This document shows positions 1-14,201 of a stretch of 64,000 bases of DNA, in pieces. The notes below the pieces were generated by a model. That model was not told the DNA's origin, made no database searches, and saw only the letters and a program-made list of their open reading frames with translations. Position 1 is the stretch's first letter. Every line of letters starts with the position of its first letter. This DNA is from Megaleporinus macrocephalus (taxonomy: Eukaryota; Chordata; Actinopteri; Characiformes; Anostomidae). The DNA lies in NCBI GenBank assembly GCA_021613375.1, contig CM038705.1:9323095-9387094 (forward strand), in the 5' to 3' direction. Position numbers and translations under genes: made by a program.

Positions 1-248
1 GACAATCTTAACAACCTCTGGGCCAGATCAGGTTCCAGGGAAATATTTAAGACTGCAATCTCCTGCAATCCACTTCTACACTTCATTCAAGGACAATGTA
101 AAGTTGGACCATGACACCATCTTTACAAACGCTGAAATGGAAGTTTCTGGCTCAGAGGGAGGTCGCCCTGTACGACACACTGGGTCGTACATGTTCCATG
201 GTCCTACATGTTGGACATGTAACAACACAGCTCTAATGACATCCAAAA
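1..248. other. Nothing recognised
   Basis: No gene or known element was recognised up to the terminal inverted repeat that begins near 249. Confidence 0.4.
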
Positions 249-1186
249 CTAGTGCGTGCAAAAACGCAAGGTGAAAAATATAAATTTGCACGTTTTAACA
301 TTTTGTGCACAGAAAATGTTTTTCTGTGAAACTCTTAAGCACAGAGAGAAGCTCTCTGTGCTTGAGAGAAACTTTTGCGCTCGAGTTTTCATAGTGGGTG
401 GTTTTGACAGTTTGGGGGGCGGAACATGGGCCTGTAAAGTCCAGTACTGTTCAAAAAGGTGCAACATTCAGAGAAATTAGGAGGCTGTCTGTGTTATTTT
501 TTAAGAATTGAAATACACAAATTATTTCAAAATCTGCTACTTTTACAAAGATAAGGTAAACAATAGAGATAAACACTGGCAAGACATAAAACTCCTACAA
601 CTTTACTGAGAAACAACACATAAACCTGCTGCAAAATAATCATTTGTATTTTTTAAAACACATCCTACACACATACTACTTTCTTTACATTGGTATGATA
701 TGCTTTGGTTGATTTTTAGTTAAAAATAATGAATTACTATCGTGAGACATTCATATGAAATACAGATCTAAAATCACTTGTAGTGTACAAAAACTCAGCT
801 GATGAACAAACCACAAGCCACTGTAAGATATGACTTGGTTGAATTTTAGTTCATTTTTATAATTATTAAATTACAACTACTACAGCCATATGATATACAG
901 TTATAAAATTACTCTCTGTATACTACAAGCACAATAGTAATTTATGACTTTAAGAATCATTAAAATTCAGCAAGTGATTTTATTTTGCAGCGGGTTTATG
1001 TGTTGTTTCTTAGTTTTAGGAGGTTTTGATACATTTTTTTAAAATGCATGTCTGCATTGTTTACCACAGCCTTGTAAAAGTAAAGACGTTTGAGCGCATG
1101 TTTCTGTGCTCGTGAGTGTTACATTTGTGCTCACGTGTACATGCAGGTTTACATTTATCACCTTGCGTTTTTGCACGTCCTAGTTG
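249..1186. mobile_element. Non-autonomous DNA element with inverted ends
   Basis: The left end ACTAGTGCGTGCAAAAACGC is matched in reverse complement at 1159-1186, and similarity continues inward for roughly 100 bp with mismatches. The interior has two degenerate copies of an approximately 120-bp unit (about 695-800 and 830-935). No transposase reading frame. Confidence 0.6.
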
Positions 1187-1199
1187 TGATACTGATGTG

Positions 1200-1765
1200 G
1201 TGCCACACCCTACCTGGAGGAGATTAAATACTTGAAGAACTGGTGCCAAGACAATAATCTCCTCCTTAACAACAGCAAAAACAAAGAACCTGATAGTGGA
1301 CTGCAACAGAAGGCAAAAAAGGAGCTACCACCTTGTCTGGATCAATGGAGTCGCAGTGGAAAAAAGTACACTGATCCAGTAACTTACAATTCACATCTCA
1401 CAGAATTTGTCATCAACTCCCTAGCAAATAAGGCTCGTCAATGTCTCTACCACCTTGTGACGTCTTTAGACTGCCCTCCAAGGTGCTGTGGAACCTCTAC
1501 ACCTGCACCATAGAAAGCACTGGTAGCCTGGTTTGGAAACAGCATCAAGCAGATACTGCTTTAAAGAGTGATGCATTCAGCGGAGCGCAACAGTGCTGGG
1601 CCAAGGCCAGGAACATTGTAAAGGACCCAGCCACCCCAACAATGGACATTCATTTACGTCACCCACTCGTTGCACTTTCTGCACTCTGTTATCTGCAGGT
1701 CATATTAATGTGTATTATTTATTTTTATTTACATCTTATTCTTCTTCTTCCTATTATTATCATCT
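1200..1765 (+). mobile_element. CR1/L2-type LINE fragment (RT C-terminal end)
   Basis: Broken frames encode KNWCQDNNLLLNNSKNKE, then FRLPSKVLWNLYTCTIEST and ARNIVKDPATP, the usual end of fish CR1/L2-like reverse transcriptase ORFs. Stops and frameshifts show it is dead. It is a 5'-truncated copy. Confidence 0.75.
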
Positions 1766-1884
1766 CATATTCTATTCTTATATAAAAATACACTCATCTT
1801 GCTCTTACCTTATATACACTCCTTAATATTTCACATACCCTGTATTTTATATTATCTTATTGTTTCATGTGAGCAAGCAGTGGT

Positions 1885-2440
1885 CAAAGCATTTCCCTGC
1901 TAGTTGCACAATGAATGACAATAACTGTGACAAACTTTGATTTGCACAGCTGACTGTGTTTACAGACAAAGACTTCTGGAAGTGCTCCTGAGCCCACACG
2001 GTGATTTCTAGGATAGAATCATGTCTGTTTTGAATGCAGTGTCTCCTGATTGCCTGAAGATCAAAAGCATCCAATAGCTCACAGGGATTTCTCCAGATTC
2101 TCGGAATCTTTTGATGATATGTATGGTAGATGGTGGAATATCCAAATTTTTATGTTGAGGAACATTTTTCTGAAATTATCCACAATTTTTAGACACAGAT
2201 TTGTGAACCTCTGCCCACCTTTGCTTCTGAAAGACTTTAGAATCCTCCTTTTTATCCATTTATGCTTGAAGTTGCAAATTGCTGCCATCAAGTTCTAAAT
2301 TAGTTCATTATTTTCATGAAATATTGAATGTCTGTGTTTTATTCTAAATTAAATATAGGTCTATGAGATTTGCAAATCATTGCATTGTTTTTATTTATAT
2401 TTATATATATTTTACACAGCATCATACCTTCGTTTGAACT
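1885..2440. mobile_element. Old DNA transposon remnant
   Basis: The stretch from the GACAAAGACTTCTGGAAGTG region through the TTTGCAAATCATTGCATT end resembles a fish DNA transposon family I have seen as highly repeated sequence. No intact frame. The family name is not assigned. Confidence 0.4.
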
Positions 2441-3980
2441 GGGCTTGAACTCTAGTTCAGCCACCTGATTGGTTTGGGGTGGTGCTGTTCTTATTCTCAT
2501 TAGATATTCGTGTTGTCTCTCAAAACATGGACGGAACTAATCCTATCGCCTTTCTATCGACTACGTCTTGTAGTTCTATCGAGGAAACGTCTTTTCGCAA
2601 TAATTATAGCCCAGCCCTAAAACAAACCGCTGGTCTAGTTGGAAGGAGGGGATAATTCAACAAGTGTGTAGTAATAATGAAGAAGAGATAACAGCCCAAC
2701 TCTACCGTGATATCAGTGAAGTACGCTACAGTCCCTCCGCTCTGCTGAATGGGGTCTGTTAACCCTCTGGAGTCGACGATCACTTCGATGCATCAAATTG
2801 GACATTTCTTAAGATTTCTATAGGTGTACTTTTATTTTTGCAATAGTACAGCACACAAATACAGTCCTGAATTTGCCCTGTTTTAATTACTTTGCGAGAT
2901 TATATGTGACTTGCATCTGGAATTATGAGGCTTTGAAGAGACTCACATCAGAAACCTTTCATTCTTCAATGTGTGAAATGCAAAAAGTTTATGCTGCAGC
3001 TTTTTTTGATTATACGAAGAGCTGAATGGTTCTAAACATTTTAAAAGAGAAGTACCACAACCCTTAGATCAGAATAAATAATGTATGGTACATGCATCCA
3101 ATTTTGTGTAAATCAGTTATTGTAATTATTACTTCATTCTTTTTGGTTTTATTTTAGGCTAATTATAATTGTACTTCTCATTATTATATTAGATCTTACA
3201 ATATATTTCATTTCATCTACAAGAAACGCTAAATTAAGACAAGATGTAAATGATAAATAGGAAGCTCCCTTCAGCCTCACACTGACTGCAGACAAAAGGC
3301 TCTCAAGCCACATCATGTTATAGACAACACTGTGCCCATTACATGCAAAACAACTTACCAATTTTTTTTGTGGAGAAAACTTAAAAAAGCCAAAGCTTTT
3401 GATCCACTTTACTGCTGAATAAGCATCCAGGGAATGTACACACATGGAATGCTGGCATACAGATAGATACATAGATGGATATAAACTGTATATATATAGA
3501 ACTTAATTAAAATGAAAAAGTGAAGAGGATGAACATTCTTGGGTGTTTAAACTTTTGTTTACTGTGATGACTGCATTTTAATGAGATGTATATTTCTGAA
3601 CCAGTGCACAGTGGAAGGCATTATAGCTGTAATTTAATTAAATTAAAATGCAAATCACCATGTATAGTTTTTCCATTGTATATATTTATAAAACCTCAAA
3701 TGATAATAAAGACCTTAAAACTTAAGGAAAGCCTTTACAGTAGATATTTAAATTTCAAACAATAAATAATGTAATTACTAACAATGAGCAATGAAAACAA
3801 TTAGTAATTAATAACAGTTCAGCAATATTAAATAAACAATTTACAGTTTTAAATTTATATTGTTTTCACACTAAAACTTACTAATGCATTTGTTAACATC
3901 AAAACACCATACTATAATAATAACGGTTAATATTTTTGTGGGTTCAATTTCAGTCTGTTGTGTTGGTTCTCTAGTGAGTG
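2440..3980. other. AT-rich spacer, mostly unassigned
   Basis: No gene. TTAACCCTCTGGAGTCGACG at about 2759 looks like a piggyBac-type end at a TTAA site, without a detected partner. The segment 3386-3650 is similar to 11037-11610 and partly to 52300-52640, so it belongs to the duplicated flank of the meprin-like genes. Confidence 0.4.
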
Positions 3981-4185
3981 CATTATTTAATTAGTCAGTC
4001 AATCAACACTTATTTTAGGTGTTACTACAAGCAAAACAATTCAGTGGATCTTAAGTGTATAACTGACTTACAAACTTTTAATCCCGAGATTTTGTCTATA
4101 GCTGTGATTTAGGTGTCAAAAGAATACTACCACATAATAGCTGAAGACTAAATATATAATGCATAGAATCAAGAATTCACCGTAC

Positions 4186-4303
4186 CCTGCTGAAGATTCC
4201 ACAGAAATGTAGTCATTCTCTGTTGTCCGGGGCTTGAAGTCAATACACGCCTTTAGTCTCAGACGCTCGAAGGCTCTTGAAATGACTCCTTTCCAGTTTA
4301 GAT
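4186..4303 (-). CDS. Meprin-like copy A, exon 5 (last exon in window)
   Basis: 118 nt encode a segment with [17 protein letters not shown] and NDYISVESSAG, ending in phase 2 at GTACGG. The catalytic exon was not found between here and position 1. The matching intron of the main gene is 4.1 kb, so the rest probably lies beyond the left edge. Confidence 0.92.
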
Positions 4304-4389
4304 CTGAAACAGCAGTCCCAATACATTTAGCTGCACAAGCAATACAAAAATGAAAAAAAGTTGCATTAGTACAAAATATATTTCCTTAC

Positions 4390-4477
4390 CAAGAGTTTCA
4401 TTCAGCACGTAGGGAATGTAACCATTCCACCGGAACTGGTCTCCCAAAATCACACTCCTCTGAAGCCGAGATTTGGC
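4390..4477 (-). CDS. Meprin-like copy A, exon 4
   Basis: 88 nt encode the segment [19 protein letters not shown] at the start of the astacin domain. Acceptor CTAG, donor GTAAG; phases as in the main gene. Confidence 0.92.
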
Positions 4478-4587
4478 CTAGTTTTCAACAGGTTTAATTA
4501 ACACTTAGTCAAACATGAGACAGCAGAGAGTCACAAGATAACTATATATAAAACATATTACTGAGAAGTATTCTCTGATCCACTCAC

Positions 4588-4619
4588 TTCCATTATATCT
4601 CCCTCTTGAAGGTTCAAAC
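4588..4619 (-). CDS. Meprin-like copy A, exon 3 (propeptide)
   Basis: 32 nt encode GLNLQEGDIME with the conserved Gly-Asp of the propeptide switch. Acceptor CTGTGCCAG, donor GTGAGT. Confidence 0.85.
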
Positions 4620-5744
4620 CTGGCACAGGAAAAATAGATAAATGTGACAGACTAAATGAAAACTGAAAACCGAATGATCTGTAAACAGTAAAAAAGAAAT
4701 GAAGAAATATAGATGTGTCCAAAATATTCAAAAGAGCTGTAAAAGATCTAAAATAACTGTTTAACATGCATTGCTTCTGTAGATGATGCAAACTGTCAAA
4801 TTCATATTCAACAAATATGAGGGAACATATTACCAACCAGTTTAGCACAAAATAAATGTAGAAATATGGAAATAAACAAATGAATTAATTAATTAATGTA
4901 GAAATACAGCCCAAATAAGAGATGATGCACAGAAATGTAGAAATAGATTAATGATATTAATTTAAGCACGTCCTTTTTCATGACAAAAATGTATATATTA
5001 ATTTAATCTTTACTTATTCTATTATTTATTTGTGCACTTATTTATTTATTGATCTATTTCTGTATTTAATTATTTATTTATACATTTATTTACTTTTACT
5101 CATGTTACTCATGTACTCTGCTCTTTGACTTGATGCTAGTCCCTTACTATTGCGTCTTGAGTTACAACTTGGTATTAGGACACAGGACAGGCCAGGGCTA
5201 TTAAAACATGTAATATATTAGTTCAGGAATGACAGGAAACCCATATTGTTGTAGCGCTTCATGCTTTATTTCTTTCACATTGGCTTTTCCACAGAACATC
5301 TGCACACCACGCTCACACTTCATGCTTCAATCAAATGCTGAAGAATACAACCATGTACCACCCACAATTTTTTATTAACTTAATTTTTCTGTTTAGCTTA
5401 GAAATTGGTCACGTTAATGAGGAAACTTTTGTTCTGATTTCCGATTCATATTGACGCTTACCCTTAACTGCATAGTATTACTATTGTTATTGTTATTATT
5501 ATTGTTATTATCATTACAATTATTATTATTTTATCTAAGAGCCCATTAATATGTACGCCACACCATAAATATGGTGAAACTTAAGAGGAAGCAAAAATAA
5601 ACATTTTTGGGTGAACAAATTTAACGATGATTATTTATTGTCAACACACTGTAGGAATTAAATCATAAGATATTGTTATCAGTATATAATAATATATGAG
5701 AAGTGTTTACTCATTAATATGTTAGTGTAGCAACTAAAGCTTAC

Positions 5745-5763
5745 CTTCTACTGCTGGGGGGGG
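5745..5763 (-). CDS. Meprin-like copy A, exon 2 (19-nt microexon)
   Basis: 19 nt between CCCCTCAG and GTAAGC encode PPPAVE plus one base. Same length and phase as exon 2 of the main gene. Confidence 0.78.
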
Positions 5764-5885
5764 CTGAGGGGAAAGTGAACACAATTCATATTTAAAACAT
5801 AAAAAGAAAGCTTTAAGTAACCGCAGTAACAATAGTAATAATAAAGTACTAAAAGAGACTAATATGTTTCCTTTAGTAGACTCAC

Positions 5886-5945
5886 CATTAACAACACAGG
5901 GCAGATAGACAAGCTCAGCAGGAGAAAAGTAAGAAAATCCATCAT
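5886..5945 (-). CDS. Meprin-like copy A, exon 1 (signal peptide)
   Basis: Encodes a 20-residue signal peptide starting MMDFLTFLLL, nearly the same as exon 1 of the main gene, with a GTGAGT donor and a TGCAG acceptor just upstream of the tandem ATGs. Confidence 0.85.
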
Positions 5946-6173
5946 CACTGCATATAACAGTCAAAAGATTTTTCATCAGCCTACAAACAGTTTAAATACA
6001 ATGTAATCATTTTCAGCAAACATATTCTGGGATTTGATCTTAAAAGCATTTAAAATTACATGCCCTGTGTTTAAAATAAGGATTATTTAGCACAATTATT
6101 AACAATTAAAAGAGCAAACAGCCACAAACCTGATTAGCGGAGTGTAGAACATCAGTCTGCTCTCCTTCTGAAC

Positions 6174-6189
6174 TGATATAGTCTTATCT
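6174..6189 (-). promoter_or_regulatory. TATA-like and GATA-type sites of copy A
   Basis: AGATAAGA (6182-6189) is followed by TATATCA (6174-6180), the aligned counterpart of the TATATAA of the main gene. The TATA is one base off, so promoter strength may differ. Confidence 0.4.
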
Positions 6190-6199
6190 CAAACCCACA

Positions 6200-7290
6200 T
6201 AACCAGAACACTGTCAGCAAAGTTCACTTTAATTATATGACTATGACTTCTTCATACCAGACATTTCTTTCAAACTGGTTTCTTCTACATTATGCAGAAA
6301 TGTTCTCTATGACCAGGCTAGTCTAGGTGAAAGTTTTAGATTCAAGCAATCACTCGTTTCTCAGTGCAGACTTGACTCCCAAAAAGATAGCTATTATAGG
6401 TAATCTATTAATTGAAAATCTTTAGTTTATTCTATAAAAAAAACATTTAGCACTGCACTCTTGACACTATATTAATATTTTGAATACCTTATTTAATTCT
6501 CTATTTTATTGTCTTTAACAAAAATAAACTAGAATTATTTTTGCAAACATCTTTCTTAACCTTATAAGCTTTATTATTTAATGTTTTGTAATGCTTTTAT
6601 TTTTCTGTGCTTGTGTGAAGCACTGAATTGTTGAAATGAACCAAAACGGGGATTCCAACCATTTAGAAATTTCAACCATTTTTGATCTGTAAATCTGGCT
6701 AGTAACAGACTAAAAGCTATAAGACAAGTTTAATCACATGGGATCTTTTGAACTTACTAAACATGCCTTACAAATGAGGTTAAAATAGATGTATGAGAAT
6801 AGAAAATAAAAGGAATAAAACATTACTGAAATATTTATTTATTTATATTATATACATGTATATACTTAACAAACATAGTACGTAAAGTTGTTAGTAAATG
6901 TAAGAGTAATCCGACCCACTTGTAACTCGCTAAGTTCTTCTTAGCTTGAAGTTCATATGCAATTCTGTCTCAAAAACAAATGAGGCCACAAATCATCCTT
7001 TTAAAAACAAACTGTTATGTGCAAGGACACTACACATATTTATACAAATAAAAATTCATGAAGATTTAAAATCACTTTTGAAAGCATAATTGCATCATGT
7101 TAATGACATCCAATGTCATCAGTACACTTCTAGAATAAATGGGTGTTCACTTTTATGAAAAGAGTGGGAAGCAAACTGCCTACCACTCTGAAGGTCCTGA
7201 GCTCAATACTGTGCATAAATGTACATTTTACTTTTTTATTTTTTTACTTTTTTTATTTTATTGGTTCCGTTCTCGACTGGCAGTGCCTAA
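6200..7290. other. 5' flank of copy A, duplicated upstream of the main gene
   Basis: Colinear similarity with about 51040-52200, for example the ATTATGCAGAAATGTTCTCT region, and shorter similarity to 59780-59990 on the opposite strand. No coding potential. Confidence 0.5.
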
Positions 7291-7299
7291 TCAGCGCTG

Positions 7300-8225
7300 A
7301 CGCGATTCTAAATTATTAAGACGTTGTTAAAAATCACCAAAAAATGTAATGTTGTTACTAAAAGTAGCAGATTTATTTGATTTTCTGTAAAATGCCGCTG
7401 CCCGTAGGTCGCCATTGTTGTAACTACGGACGTGTGCAGTGGGTAGTGACATCAAATGGTTGCAGTAACAGGCTGTTGCGCTTGGCGGCAACACACTCCC
7501 TGTGAGTCAAAATGATGACGAACAGAAAGCCATGCTGGTGTTGTTGTGAAAAGTGTGCATCAGGAGAGTGTCTGTTAAAAGAGCTCCATTTTCTAGCAGT
7601 ACACAGTCATAATCAGTATACAGCTAGATAAACCTAAACTGTTTTTCTTAGCTTTGAAACTTGTTTATTAGTGAAGTAGTATGTTGACTACTAAGGCTGT
7701 ACGTTCACGTTTATGTTTCTTCGCACAATTCTCGCTACACATTCTGGGGGGTTCTGGATGTCCTGTGTGGGAAAACTGTGGCACTGCACCAGTGGTGGTC
7801 TACTGAATGACTCAAACGCATCGAGACTGAAGTGACGAGAGCAGAGCTGCGAGTCTTTTGGTAGCTGTGTTCGTCCACACGCTGCTTCACAAACTATTCT
7901 CCTTGTTTATGTTTGGGAAAGCTGTTTAGACTAATATAATCAGTCTTCCCACTGCCTTTCCACTGGAAATAACATCCAATGGCAACACAATGTGGCATGG
8001 TTTTCTTTACGCTAGTTTAGTTTAGCTAACTATCATTCACTCCTTCCAAACGCAGTCAAGTTTAGCACGCTGCAACCATTTGACATCATCTTCCCAGCAG
8101 GCATTGTATGTCAGAAATAATGGCTGCGTCCACATGTTAAATATTTAGAATAAAAGCGCTAATTCATAAATAAATCTGCTACTTTTGTGATTTTTTTGCA
8201 ACGTATCTTAACAATTTAGACTCAT
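7300..8225. mobile_element. Long-inverted-repeat element
   Basis: The segments near 7305-7480 and 8060-8222 are reverse complements over about 150-180 bp. Both carry AAAAGTAGCAGATTTATTT and TGACATCAAATGGTTGCAG type blocks. The interior has no transposase frame. The segment is more GC-rich than its surroundings. Confidence 0.6.
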
Positions 8226-8229
8226 TACA

Positions 8230-9600
8230 CCATATTAAGGCTTACAAGTGTTACCAGCTGGGGTTCACTTTAAAAAAAAAGCTACTAACTGGGGCATGAT
8301 CTGATAAGATAAATTATTTGATAGAATTGAAAAAAAATATTTCCAACAAATATATATTTATTTCTAAAATACAAGGTATGAACAGACTTAACAGAACAGA
8401 AGACAGACTTAATTTCAACGCCCAAACGTCTACTAGTCCTACATTTATACGTCTTTTAAAATTGACGCAGACCTATGGTTAAAAAAGTGCTGGGTGAGGA
8501 CCTAAAGTCGCCCGCTAATAATCCCATTTCCGTACAGTATTCATTGAACATTACCTACAACACACATTTGGGAATTTCTTTGTTAGGGGCATTAACACCT
8601 AGTATGGTATTATGTTGGTCTAATAATATGCCTGATATTAAAACAAATGCACCATCCAGGTCGTTAACTTAAAATTTGCATGCAAATGGCAGGAGTAAGG
8701 TTGCAGTACCTCTTTTGTGAGAAGCTAAAGACCAAGAGAAAAAGAAGATCTCTTTTTTAATTTTAAAGTGCAAGCCCTCAAAGCGTCAAATCAGTTCACC
8801 AGTTTTGATAACAAGGTGTCCATATGCTATGATAGGCTTTGTGCAGCTGGTACAAGACATTTTGAGAGCTTGTGACATTTGGACATCATCTTCTGCCCAT
8901 TATCTGCAGTTCACACCACAGCAACGCCGTGACATGATGTCATTTGTAATCAACCTTAACCAAGGACAATAATGCCAACGAACTTGGTGCCATGAACTAC
9001 CTGGGTGTCAACATATCAGACACTCAATGAGTCTCATCATATCAGCGACTGTTAAGGATATCAATTTTCTTAAAGGTTGTGGGATTATAATACAATAAAG
9101 TCAAGAATGTGAAGAATGTGTTTTGCTCAATAGGAGTGAACATACTTTACATAGTTAACAACTCATTCATGTTGGGTGTCTTTCTTGAAACTTTTACATC
9201 TATTGAATACAACACTAAAAGACAAACATGGGGCGCTACAATTAAAATATGTTTTATTTTAGTATGTTTACTTATTTTCACTTTAATTAGTATAAAATGT
9301 GATTTGGCCAGAAGTATAAAAACTGTTGCACCAAACTGCACAAAAAATAATTATAATCTTGTTGTCTCTTAACTATACCAGTTGGTTACTTTGCATTTAG
9401 TCATTTAATTTAGTCTCCCTTTATTATTTGTTTTTGGACCTGTTATTGAATCAGTTATCTGTTACTGATACATATGTAAAAGAAGGGAAACAGATTATTG
9501 TTTGTGGTATTAGATTACCATTAAGAGACCCCCACCATCAAATCTGCCAGCCTGCCTTTCTCTGGCATTTGTCTGTTATGCAGAAAAAAAGCAGTCTGAG
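8230..9600. other. Unassigned intergenic sequence
   Basis: Only short unsupported frames occur. No domain or repeat structure recognised. Confidence 0.35.
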
Positions 9601-9639
9601 ACAAATTCAGCTGCCATTGGCAACACCACAGCCCTGAGA

Positions 9640-10670
<1,031 letters not shown>

Positions 10671-10679
10671 TACATATTG

Positions 10680-12724
10680 AAAATAACAGCACATGCAGGG
10701 AGAACAAGTGCTGCATCTGTTTAAGTTCCACCAAAAATTTACGTTCCTCTTTATAAATCAAGTCCTTGTAAGCGCATACATCGAAGGATCCTACAACCAT
10801 AAGTATCATATATGAGCATTTGATAAGGAGATTGCAGCACCAGGTATCTCACAGTGACGGGTGGTGACAGAATGATGGGTTGCTTAGCTTTCCAGTAGGA
10901 ATGAAACAATAGATGCAGATTATAGTGAAAACCTAGCTCCTCTGAAGATTCTATTCTTTATGTGAGAAAAGATGTAAAGGGGGATCGGCTCCAGTCTTCA
11001 AGTGGGAGGTTTTAGCATAACCTCTAGCCTTCTGAAGCCAAAGCTTTTATCCACTTTACTGCTTGATGATCGTCCAGGGAATTTGCACACAAAGAATGCT
11101 GGTATATCGGTAGCGAAGTGAATGAACCATAGTTCAACCTAGTATCAACCTAGTTAAAAAAGATTCTTATTAAGTTAGCTTCAGCTTGCTAGTTTACCCA
11201 GGCTGAAAGAGAAGGTGCAGCGAGTCATGTTATTCTTGTGATTGGTTATTAAATGCTTACAGAAGCGTACCCACTTTTAAAACCACATATTTTAAGGAAC
11301 AACACTGATGAAATACAGCAAGCATTTATTAGACTATAGGAAGATATGAATATAAGACATACTTTATACATGTATATTGCAGACAAAAAAAAACTTGATT
11401 AGAAGAAAAACTGTAAGAGGGTGAGCAACGTTAAATCAGTGTTGTGTATCTTTTACTTGATTTGATATGTTTTCCGCATGTCACACCTTTTTAAACACAT
11501 TCTTGTATGTAATTGCTTTTAACTTTTTACTGTCATGATTGCATTTTAATGAAGCATATATTTCTGAAGCGCTGCACAGTGGAAAGCAATATAGCTGTAA
11601 TTTAATTACATGTTGGTTTTTATTACATCTGAACACAATTAATATATTTTATTGCCTTTTTTCCATTTATTTCATTGTCTTTAGAACTTTAATTTTACTT
11701 AATAATTTTTGCAAACACCTTTCCAAGGTGCTACATTATGCTTCTATTTTTCTGTGTTTGCCTGAAGCACTATAAACTGCCTAACCTTACTATGCCTTCA
11801 GGCAAGAAATTCACTTCTTTCAACACAGTCTCAAAAACACTGTCAACACTAATCATCAGTCACCGCAGCACTAGATGCATGTTCGACCCATCTAAACAAA
11901 CTGGCTTGGGTAGCCTATTACCTGCCAATTACATACAGCTACCAAGATCCTATTCTTCTGAGAACTAACTACATTCATCTGTGAACTTCTTTTGTACATA
12001 TACCTGTTCTTTTTTCTTCATTTTCTCATGTTTTTACTTTGGCTTTTGAATCCTCCTGGTAGTATGGATTGCTACTTTGAGTATATCCTAAGTCTGGTAG
12101 CGGGAGTTTGTTCATTGCCTGCTTTAAACAATGCCATTGCTACTTATTTGTTGCTGTGAGCATAAATGTTTCTGTATGTCCTGCATGCAAGCTCTTCAAA
12201 GTAAGAGCTGTAAGTGTAAATCAGATTTATGCTGGTTATTTCTCAGATGTAGGCCAAATACCAGACCAATGAGTGGTCTTGGCTAGCATACAAACATCAA
12301 TTCAAACCTTGTCATACTATCTGTACCAGAGATTTCACAGATGTCAGATGTTATCTGACGTAACTGACAATTCACGACCCAAAGTCTGGACTTCGTTCAC
12401 TATACACTATGATAACTTTTTATATTACTTACTTCAAGTGTACGTTAGTTCTCCAGTCAGTATGGCGAAGGCACATGGAAAGTCACACAGGTCTTCCTTT
12501 ACTACGTGTTCCTCCATGACCAGGTATAAACTGACACTGTCAACGGGAAGCATGAATTAATCTTTATATTGTGCCACAATCGGGAAGACGATCTTTAAGG
12601 GAAACTTAAGTATTTTTCCAAAATTGTAACATCATTACAAGGATTAGTCACACAAAGTTGTTTGGTGTGAAACTACCTGTTCTACAAAAACTTAAGTCAG
12701 AACTGTTCAAGGTGTTGGTGAAGC

Positions 12725-12760
<36 letters not shown>

Positions 12761-13160
12761 ATAGAGAGAGATTTAATATTATATTTGAGATCCCCAATTT
12801 ATTCAACTGTCAAACACAATTCACATACAACGACATCTAAAAATAGACCCAAAAAAGTACTAGTACATTTCAGTAGTTAAAGTAATTGTGGACAGCATTA
12901 TGCCACCTTATACTGGCTTTATCAACTACTTGAATAAAGCAGAAAAGAATGGGTGACAAAATATGGAGCAAAAATATGAATACTTACAAGTTTCAAACTT
13001 GGCATGAAATCTCTGAGTTTTATTATCCCTCACTTCTCTTGGAATTTTGGAAGATGGTGTTCCAGGCCTTCATAGAAGGATTAAATGGATTTTTGAAAGA
13101 CCAAACACAAGTTGTTTGTCCCCTGCTTCATTTATATCTGATTTACATTTAACATTACAT
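10680..13160. other. Intergenic, duplicated flank and simple repeat
   Basis: 11037-11960 is similar to 52300-52985, and 12890-13085 is similar to 54105-54265, in the same order. A (GA)n tract lies at 12729-12758. No gene recognised. Confidence 0.45.
12729..12758. repeat. (GA)n microsatellite
   Basis: About 15 uninterrupted GA units. Confidence 0.95.
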
Positions 13161-13169
13161 TCAAATTAA

Positions 13170-13890
13170 TTTTAATAAGCAAACGCGGGCGCCACCTACG
13201 GATGCTCCTAAAAGGTCCTGGGAGGAGGGTTTGGGTATTACTATTTCTGATGGCCACTGGACTCACGTCCTGAGCCGGGTCCATACCGCTTCCATATGTG
13301 CCAGACATAGTTTACTGCAATGCAAAGTGCTTTTCAAAGCTTAGTTCACTAATGCAAAGTTGGCAGCAATTTTTCCTAATCGAAGTGATGCCTGCGAGAG
13401 ATGTAAATTGTCCCCAGCTGATCATGTTCATATATTCTGGACATGCCCCCAGCTTACCAATTTTTGGATCAACATTTTATACACACTCAAAGACACCCTT
13501 AAGTGCGAGCTAGAGCCTAACTTTCTAACAGCCCTGTTTGACGTTACCCCAGACCTACTCCTGTCCCCCCCTGCGCTTTTTTCTCTGCTTCCCCTGCCTA
13601 TTTACTTCTATATCTATATATCTATCTATCTATCTATCTGTTTATTAATTTATCTGTTCTCTTAGTAGTAATTTATTAATTGGATCATTTTTTTTTGTTT
13701 GTTTGTTTTTTGTTATACCATTCCCAGCAACTTCCTGAGGTTTTTGAGAAAGGGCTAGGGATGGGAAACTTTCTAGGGGTAAAGGGGGTTTGTATGATGT
13801 AGAAAAATCTGTTCAATTGTTATAAATGTACAATGCAACTTTCTTATGGCTTTAAATAACACAATAAAAAGATTTGGAGTAAAAAGCAAA
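13170..13890 (+). mobile_element. L1-like LINE 3' fragment
   Basis: Encodes the ORF2 C-terminal zinc-knuckle-like region with CERCKLSPADHVHIFWTCPQ and LTNFW, then a non-coding 3' part ending in AATAAA near 13863. An in-frame stop precedes the conserved block. 5'-truncated and dead. A TATC repeat lies at about 13609-13639. Confidence 0.75.
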
Positions 13891-14129
13891 AAGCAGATTT
13901 TCCATGACGTGGGCCTTATAATTAACCACATAGATAATTAACTAATTTAAACCCAGATGCAACTTTGTAAGGTACACTTGGAGGTTTTGCTTATTCACTA
14001 ACAAGTCAACACCTACAAAGTAAAACAGGACATAGGAAAAAAGGAAAGAAAAAATCTAGTGCAGAACAAAAGCATGGCTGATAAATAAGTTTTAGCCCGC
14101 ATGTATGTATTGCGATTTAAAGGCACATG

Positions 14130-14131
<2 letters not shown>

Positions 14132-14199
<68 letters not shown>
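14132..14199. repeat. (TA)n microsatellite
   Basis: About 34 TA units. Apparent Tyr-Ile reading frames across it are artefacts. Confidence 0.97.

Positions 14200-14201
<2 letters not shown>

Noticed and set aside
5734..5976. 80-residue minus frame over copy A exons 1-2
   Set aside because: It is a shadow of the signal-peptide exon in another frame and reads through the intron.
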